The translations under genes were made by a program, and so were the position numbers. DNA of 64,000 nt from Nocardioides sp. TF02-7 (GTDB lineage: Bacteria; Actinomycetota; Actinomycetes; Propionibacteriales; Nocardioidaceae). Of the stretch, positions 56,558 to 64,000 are shown in pieces. The notes under the pieces were generated by a model. It ran no database searches. It was given only the letters and a program-made list of their open reading frames with translations, and had not been told where the DNA came from. The stretch spans positions 1,426,001 through 1,490,000 of the forward strand of contig NZ_CP092535.1 in assembly GCF_022437945.1 (NCBI RefSeq). Reading direction: 5' to 3'. Positions within the stretch are counted from its first letter, which is position 1, and each line of letters starts with the position of its first letter.

Positions 56558-57448
56558 ATGTCTGACGAGCAGGACAAGCTGAAGGTCAGCTTGGAGCCGC
56601 CCAAGCTGTTCGGGCGGAAGAAGAAGTCGGACGCTCCCACGGCGGCGAAGAAGTCGACGCCGCCGGCGCGGCGCCGCCCCGCGGCGCGGCCGGCTCCTGC
56701 CGCTGCGGAGGCCGAGGGCGATCAGGTCGAGGTGGCCGAGGTCGAGGCCGTGGAGGTCGAGGCCGTCGAGGTCGAGGCCGCCGAGGTCGTCGAGGCCGAG
56801 GCGGCGCCGGGGACGGACGCGGCGGACAGCGGGACCGAGGTCACCGTGGCGGAGGAAGCCTTGGCGGAGGCTCCGGTGGACGAGCCGGCTCCCGCGGCCT
56901 CCCGCCCGCGCCGGCCGGTTCGTCGGCCGGTTCGTGGTCCGGCCAGGCCGGGCCGCGCGCCCCGGCCGGTGCGGCCGGTCCCGGAGATCGAGCCCGAGCC
57001 GGTGACGACGGCAGACCTCGAGGACGCCGAGATCGCTGCTGCGGCCGCCGAGCCGGAGGAGCCGCTGCTGACGACCTACCGGGCAGCGGCCGTCACCGGC
57101 GCCGTCGTCGGGATCGCCGCGGTGGTGCTCACCTGGTTGACCCTGCGCGGCTGCGAGGCGGTGCGCGACACCTCCAGCTGTGGTGGCGGGACGGGCATCC
57201 CGCTGCTGATCGCGATCTTCGTGGTCTGCGTGCTGCTGGGCAGCAGCCTCCTCAAGGCGTTCCTGATCCCCGACCCCGGCAGCACCAGCTTCATGGCGGT
57301 CGCCCTCGTCGCGGTCGTGGCCCTGCTGTTCCTGATCGACGTCCTCGACCACTGGTCGATGCTGCTCGTCGTCCCCCTGCTCGCCGTCGCGGCCTACCTC
57401 GCCTCGGTCTGGATCACCAAGACCTTCGTCGACCCCGCCGACACCTGA
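56558..57448 (+). CDS. Membrane protein with charged repetitive N-terminus, unknown function
   Basis: 296 residues. Residues 1-170 are cytoplasmic and low-complexity: a basic Lys/Pro/Ala part, then an acidic stretch in which EVE(A) repeats (VEAVEVEAVEVEAAEV), then an Arg/Pro-rich part. Four membrane segments follow (about 185-200, 220-240, 248-262, 268-285), with a short external loop holding two cysteines (RGCEAVRDTSSCGGG). The ATG at 56558 is clear of the tRNA terminator. No family recognised. Confidence 0.78.
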   Translation: MSDEQDKLKVSLEPPKLFGRKKKSDAPTAAKKSTPPARRRPAARPAPAAAEAEGDQVEVAEVEAVEVEAVEVEAAEVVEAEAAPGTDAADSGTEVTVAEEALAEAPVDEPAPAASRPRRPVRRPVRGPARPGRAPRPVRPVPEIEPEPVTTADLEDAEIAAAAAEPEEPLLTTYRAAAVTGAVVGIAAVVLTWLTLRGCEAVRDTSSCGGGTGIPLLIAIFVVCVLLGSSLLKAFLIPDPGSTSFMAVALVAVVALLFLIDVLDHWSMLLVVPLLAVAAYLASVWITKTFVDPADT

Positions 57449-57462
57449 CCCTCCGCCACCCG

Positions 57463-58868
<1,406 letters not shown>

Positions 58869-60153
58869 CTAGCGCCCGGAGCCGCCGTAGACGACGGCCT
58901 CGACCTCGTCGGCGTCGAGGTCGAACGCCGAGTGGGCGGCGGTGACAGCGGCGTCGACGTCGTCCTCGCTGACGACCACCGAGATCCGGATCTCGGAGGT
59001 GGAGATCATCTCGATGTTGACGCCCGCCTGGGCGAGCGCGGTGAAGAACTTCGCGGTGATGCCCGGGTGGGAGCGCATCCCGGCGCCGATCAGCGACACC
59101 TTGCCGACCTGGTCGTCGTAGAGCAGCGACTCGAACCCGATCTCCGACTGCAGGTCGTCGAGCGCCGTCATGGCCGCCTGCCCGTCGGTGCGCGGCAGCG
59201 TGAACGAGATGTCGGTGAGGTTGGTGGCCGCGGCCGAGACGTTCTGGACGATCATGTCGAGGTTGATCTGGGTCTGCGCGAGCGCGTCGAAGATCCGGGC
59301 GGCCTCGCCGACCTTGTCCGGTACGCCGACCACGGTGATCTTGGCCTCGCTGCGGTCGTGGGCGACGCCGGCGATGATCGGAGCTTCCATGTTGCTGTCG
59401 TCCCTGTCGTCGTCGTTGATGCTCCCCGTCACGATCGTGCCCTCCAGCTGGCTGAAGGACGACCGCACGTGGATCGGGATGTTGTGGCGGCGGGCGTACT
59501 CCACCGACCGGAGGTGCAGCACCTTCGCACCCGAGGCGGCCAGCTCGAGCATCTCCTCGAAGGTGACCGTGTCGAGCTTGCGGGCGCTCGGCACGATCCG
59601 CGGGTCGGCGGTGAAGACGCCGTCGACGTCGGTGTAGATCTCGCACACGTCGGCGGCGAGCGCCGCCGCCAGGGGCCACCGCGGTCGTGTCGGTGCCGCC
59701 GCGGCCGAGCGTGGTGATCTCCTTGGTGTCCTGGCTGACGCCCTGGAAGCCGGCGACGATCACGATGTGACCGTCGGCGATCGCCTCGCTGATCCGGCCC
59801 GGGGTCACGTCGATGATCTTGGCCTTCCCGTGCACCGAGTCGGTGATCACGCCGGCCTGGGAGCCGGTGAAGGACCGGGCGGTGAGCCCGAGGTCGGAGA
59901 TCGCCATCGCGACCAGCGCCATCGAGATCCGCTCGCCCGCCGTCAGCAGCATGTCGAGCTCGCGCGCCGGCGGCAGCGGGCTCACCTCGGCGGCGAGGTC
60001 GAGCAGCTCGTCGGTGCTGTCCCCCATCGCGGAGACGGCGACGACGACGTCGTGGCCGGCCTTCTTGGCCTCGGCGATCCGGCGCGCGACGCGCTTGATC
60101 GCGTCGGCGTCGGCCAACGACGAGCCGCCGTACTTCTGCACGACAATGCCCAC
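58869..60153 (-). CDS. lysC: Aspartate kinase (frameshifted)
   Basis: 427 residues after removing one base from the G4 run at 59672-59675. LysC phosphorylates aspartate, the first step of the aspartate family. [11 protein letters not shown], the [13 protein letters not shown] loop, [15 protein letters not shown] and two C-terminal ACT domains ([26 protein letters not shown]) are present, implying allosteric control by Lys/Thr. GTG at 60153. A separate beta-subunit start, known in some relatives, is not obvious. Confidence 0.96.
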
Positions 60154-60218
60154 GGGGCACTCACTCCTGGATCGACGGGGAGGGGGAAGGAACGAACTCC
60201 GGTCGATTCTATCGAGGA

Positions 60219-60841
60219 TCAGGCGGGCGCCCCGCCGCCGTCCAAGGCCGCGGCCGCCGCCTCGATCTGGTCGTGCTCGGACTCGATCTCGACGTCGAGC
60301 CGGTCGTGGGCCACGACGGACAACAGCGCCTTCATCGCGGCGCCCGCGAGCGTCCCCCAGGAGGAGACGTAGGAGAACTGCCACCACCACAGCGCCTCCT
60401 CGACGTCGCCGGAGCGGTAGTGGCGCAGGCCGAGCTCGAGGTCGCTGGCGATGCCGGCGACGTCGTCGGAGAGCTGGCTCTCGACCACCTCCGGCTGGTA
60501 CGGGTCGAAGACATAGCTCATCGTGTCGACGTTGCCGAGCAGGCCGGCCAGCCGCAGCCGCAGGCTGTCGAGGTCGGCGTCGGGGCCGACGTCGGGCTGG
60601 TACTTCTCCCGGGGGGCGAAGTCGCGCTGCACGCCCAGCCGGGCGCCGACGAGCGAGATCTCGCTGATCTGGAGCAGCAGCAGCGTGACCGCCTGGCCGG
60701 GGTCGCCTGCTCGGCGATCACCCGCAGCGAGTCGAGGAAGTTGCGCACCGATGTCGCGACCTCCTCGGCGAACCGCACGGTCTCGCTCTCGACGGCGAGG
60801 AGGGAGCCCAGCGCCTCCTGGCCCGGGAGGGGATCGCTCAT
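60219..60841 (-). CDS. DUF5063 protein (frameshifted)
   Basis: About 207 residues if one G missing at 60699-60702 is restored. DYQ- and acidic-rich helical protein with [19 protein letters not shown] and [18 protein letters not shown], the DUF5063 signature. It regularly sits after recR in actinobacteria; function unknown. Its ATG overlaps the recR stop as ATGA once recR is corrected. Confidence 0.82.
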
Positions 60842-61433
60842 GTCGCTGCCCGCCTTCCTGCAAAGCTCGCCCGAGAGTGACCTCGTCGGCGTACTCGAGG
60901 TCGCCGCCCACCGGAAGTCCACTCGCCAACCGCGTCACGCGCAACCCCAGCGGCCCGAGCATCCGGGTGAGGTACGTCGCCGTCGCCTCGCCCTCCAGGT
61001 TGGGGTCGGTCGCCAGGATCACCTCGGTGACCGCGCCGTCGCCGAGCCGGGTGAGCAGCTCCTTGATGTGCAGCTGCTCGGGGCCGATGCCGTCGATCGG
61101 CGAGATGGCGCCGCCGAGCACGTGGTAGCGCCCGCGGAACTCACGGGTGCGCTCGATCGCGACGACGTCTTTGTACTCCTCGACGACGCACAGCACCGTG
61201 GGGTCGCGGCGCGGGTCGCGGCAGATCCGGCACTGGTCGTCCTCGGCGACGTTGAAGCAGGTGTTGCAGAACTTCACCTTGGCCTTGACCTCGACCAGCA
61301 CGTCGGCGAGGCGCTTGACGTCGGTCGGGTCGGCCTGGAGCAGGTGGAAGGCGATCCGCTGCGCGCTCTTCGGCCCGACGCCCGGCAGCCGGCCGAGCTC
61401 GTCGATGAGGTCCTGGACGACGCCCTCGTACAC
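60838..61433 (-). CDS. recR: Recombination protein RecR (frameshifted at the end)
   Basis: 198 residues after restoring one T at 60862-60864, which gives the expected end [11 protein letters not shown] and an ATGA overlap with the next gene. RecR loads RecA with RecF/Rec[21 protein letters not shown] is the helix-hairpin-helix, the zinc finger is CNTC...CRIC and the Toprim part has [15 protein letters not shown] at 61433. Confidence 0.94.
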
Positions 61434-61442
61434 GGCGCGCGC

Positions 61443-61847
61443 CTAGAAGCCGAGCTTGCCCGGGGCGGACCCCGGGTCGGCGCCGGGGCCGGCGCCCGGC
61501 AGACCGGGGATCCCGCCGGCGAGCGGACCGAGCGCGTCCCCCGCCATCTGGTCGGCCTTGGCACGGGCGTCGCGATAGGCGGCGACCACCAGGTCGCCGA
61601 GGTCGGCGAGCGTGTCGTCGAGGGCGTCGGTGTCGACGGCCTCCGGCTTGATGGTCACACCGGTGAGCTCGCCGGTGCCGTTGACGGTCACCGTCACGGC
61701 GCCGCCGGCCACCGATCCCTCGACGGTGGCGTCGGCGAGCTGCTGCTGCGCGGCCGCGAGCTGCTCCTGCATGCGCTGGGCCTGCTCCATCAGCGCGTTG
61801 AGGTCGAGACCACCGCCGCCGAGGGCGTCGAACGGGTTCTGGCTCAT
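61443..61847 (-). CDS. ybaB: YbaB/EbfC nucleoid-associated protein
   Basis: 134 residues. An N-terminal coiled helix (LNALMEQAQRMQEQLAAAQQ) and TVTVNGTGELTGVTIKPEA are the DNA-binding YbaB fold; a Gly/Pro-rich tail is added here. It lies between dnaX and recR as in nearly all bacteria. ATG at 61847. Confidence 0.95.
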   Translation of the reverse strand: MSQNPFDALGGGGLDLNALMEQAQRMQEQLAAAQQQLADATVEGSVAGGAVTVTVNGTGELTGVTIKPEAVDTDALDDTLADLGDLVVAAYRDARAKADQMAGDALGPLAGGIPGLPGAGPGADPGSAPGKLGF

Positions 61848-61878
61848 GGGGTTGCCTTTCGTCGGGCGGGGTGGGGCG

Positions 61879-63979
61879 TCACTGGTGCGGGATCTCCTCG
61901 ATCACCTGGGCGCCGAGCTCGCGCGCCAGGAGGTCGGCGCCGGACTCGGCGTCGACGTCGGCGTCGTCGGGGTCGACCGCGGCGTCCGGGTCGTGCGCGG
62001 GCCGGGTATCCGGGGCGACGTCGGCCACCCGGGGCCGGCGGGGCGTCGGCTCCGGCTCGGGCGGGTCGGGCGTCGTGGGCTCGCGCGCGGCCCAGTCGGG
62101 TGCCGCGGAGGAGGCCGGTGCGGCGGGCGGGGCGTCCTGGGGGCGCGCGGGCGGCGGCACCGAGGCGTCGGCCCCCGGGTCGAGGATCGTCTCGATCCGC
62201 CAGTCGGCACCGACCACCTCGCGGATCGCGTCGCGGACCACGTCGACGCTGCCGCTGTCGAAGCTGCCGCGGGCACCGGCGTTGTTGAACCCGAGCGTCA
62301 GCGTGGCGCCGTCGAACCCGACGACCTGGGAGTTCTGGGTGAGGTGGATCCAGGTCACGCGCCGCTTGCGCTGGGTGGCGGCGATCACGTCGGGCCAGAG
62401 GCGGCGTACGTCGACCAATGTCAGGCCGCCGCTGACCGCCGGCGGGGCCGGGGTCGGGGTGGGGGCCGGCTGTTCCGCGGGCTGGGCCGCGGACTGGGCC
62501 GCGGGCTGGGCCGGCGGTGGAGCGGCGGGTTGGGCCGCGGGCGGCTCCGGTCGCGCCGGCTCGGGCTCGGGTCGCTCGGCGGCCGGCTCGGGCGTCGGCG
62601 GGGCGGGCTGCGGCTCGGGCCGGTCGAGGCCGGGCGGTGTCGAGGAGATCCGCTCCGGCCGGGCCGGCTCGGCCGGCGGCTCCGCGACCGGGGGTGCGGG
62701 GGCGGCCGGGGGTGCGGGGGCCGCTGGCGGCGGGTCGGCCGGTGCAGCGGGTGCGGGGGCAGCGGGGGCAGGTGTGGCCGGGCCAGCCGGGGCGGGGGGC
62801 GGGCGTGGCGGCGATGGACATCCGGCGCTCGAGCCGCTCGAGGCGGGCGAGCAGGCCGTCGGTGCCGTGGTCGGCCGACGGGAGGAGGACCCGGGCGCAG
62901 ATCAGCTCGAGCAGCAGCCGCGGGGCGGTGGCGCCCCGCATCTCGGTGAGCCCGGCGGCGACCAGGTCGGCGGCGCGGGTGAGCTCGGCGCGGCCGAACC
63001 GGGCGGCCTGGGCGACCAGCCGCTCGCCCTGGTCGTCGGCGACGTCGATCAGCCCGGTGGCGGGCGCGTCGGGGACGGCGGCGATGATCACGAGGTCGCG
63101 CAGCCGGCGGAGGAGGTCCTCGGTGAACCGGCGGGGGTCCTGGCCGGTCTCGATCACCTTGTCGACGACCCGGAAGACGGCCGCGCCGTCGCCGGCGGCG
63201 AACGCGTCGACGACGTCGTCGAGGAGCGTGTCGGGGGTGTAGCCGAGCAGGCCGGCGGCGAGCTCGTAGGTGACGCCGCCGGCGCCGGCGCCGCCGAGCA
63301 GCTGGTCGAGGACCGACAGCGTGTCGCGGGCCGACCCCCGCCGGCGCGGACCACGAGGGGCAGCGCGGCGGGCTCGATGGTGACGCCCTCGCGCTCGCAC
63401 AGGTCGGAGAGGTAGGAGGAGAGCAGCCGCGGCGGGATCAGCCGGAACGGGTAGTGGTGGGTGCGCGACCGGATGGTCGGGATGACCTTGTCGGGCTCGG
63501 TGGTGGCGAAGATGAACCGCAGGTGCGGGGGGCGGCTCCTCGACGAGCTTGAGCAGGGCGTTGAAGCCCTGCGTAGTGACCATGTGGGCCTCGTCGATGA
63601 TGTAGACCTTGTAGCGGCTCTTGACCGGCGCGAAGAACGCCTTCTCGCGCAGGTCGCGGGCGTCGTCGACACCGCCATGGGACGCGGCGTCGATCTCGAT
63701 GACGTCGATCGAGCCCGGTCCGTTGCGCGCCAGGTCACGGCAGCTCTCGCACTCGCCGCACGGGTCGGCGACCGGTGCCCGCTCGCAGTTGAGGGCCCGG
63801 GCGAGGATCCGGGCGCTGGTCGTCTTGCCGCAGCCGCGCGGGCCGGAGAAGAGGTAGGCGTGGTTGACCCGGTTGCCCGCCAGGGCGGCACGGAGGGGCT
63901 CCGTGACGTGCTCCTGCCCGATCACCTCGGCGAAGGTCTCGGGCCGGTAGCGGCGGTAGAGGGCGAGCGGGGAGTCCAC
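61879..63979 (-). CDS. dnaX: DNA polymerase III gamma/tau subunit (frameshifted)
   Basis: About 699 residues after correcting 63537-63542 (+1), 63335-63339 (one missing) and 62794-62799 (+1). Clamp loader and organiser of the replisome. YRPETFAEVIGQEHV, Walker A GPRGCGKTTSA, the zinc cysteines CGECESC, IIDEAHM and RAGGGSARDTLSVLDQLL are intact. A long Pro/Ala linker (about residues 390-525) leads to the tau C-terminal domain (LWPDVIAATQRKRRVTWIHL) and an acidic tail. ATG at 63979, 20 bases from the window edge. Confidence 0.96.
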
Positions 63980-64000
63980 GCTGTGAACCCTAACCAGCGG

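Overview
The window is chromosomal DNA of a very GC-rich actinobacterium. Gene content and order fit the Propionibacteriales, most likely a Nocardioides-like organism; that placement is an inference from gene order, not from a marker-gene comparison. Long stretches keep the order known from Mycobacterium tuberculosis: DUF3180-folK-folB-folP-folE-ftsH (Rv3605c-Rv3610c), hpt-tilS-DUF2342-dacB-ppa (Rv3624c-Rv3628), marP-NUDIX-tlpA-nth-crp (Rv3671c-Rv3676), MBL-NUDIX-ridA-DUF4177 and the ArsA pair-whiB4-ponA2-metallophosphoesterase (Rv3677c-Rv3683), and asd-lysC / recR-ybaB-dnaX (Rv3708c-Rv3721c).

Layout. 0-1.7 kb: end of an osmoprotectant ABC ATPase and a tandem GNAT protein. 1.8-9.6 kb: folate operon and ftsH, interrupted by two secreted-protein genes on the other strand. 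9.7-14.6 kb: hpt, tilS, a zincin, D,D-carboxypeptidase, pyrophosphatase. 15-18.4 kb: an acyl-CoA oxidase-like enzyme and a secreted NlpC/P60 hydrolase. 18.7-23.8 kb: a thiBPQ thiamine transporter under a TPP riboswitch, followed by two membrane-protein genes. 24-32.4 kb: lipid/steroid-type catabolism (MBL, SDR, DHDPR-like dehydrogenase, old-yellow-enzyme, DUF2236 oxygenase, enoyl-CoA hydratase, acyl-CoA dehydrogenase) with two KstR-like operators. 32.4-36.5 kb: marP to crp. 36.5-41.6 kb: an accessory block (ECF sigma factor, DUF559 nuclease, YdeI, XRE regulator, DUF1330). 41.6-43.9 kb: MBL to DUF4177. 43.9-49.6 kb: a two-component system, an ABC exporter and a YqeY-like gene. 49.7-57.4 kb: ArsA pair, whiB4, ponA2, yqeY, metallophosphoesterase, tRNA-Pro(CGG), a membrane protein. 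57.8-64 kb: asd, lysC, DUF5063, recR, ybaB, dnaX.

Two things stand out beyond the genes. First, the intergenic DNA carries several families of repeats: tandem arrays with a 22-bp period (about 40 units at six loci sharing one consensus, plus a separate 22-bp array at the left end), often starting exactly at or inside the stop codons of neighbouring genes and bounding the accessory block; and several palindromic elements of about 55-125 bp, one present in three copies. I do not recognise these families. Second, about 40 single-base frameshifts interrupt otherwise intact, mostly essential genes. Nearly all are one extra base in a short G/C run. Correcting each restores a full-length conserved protein, so I treat them as sequence errors and give whole-gene coordinates; protein lengths quoted for such genes are after correction.
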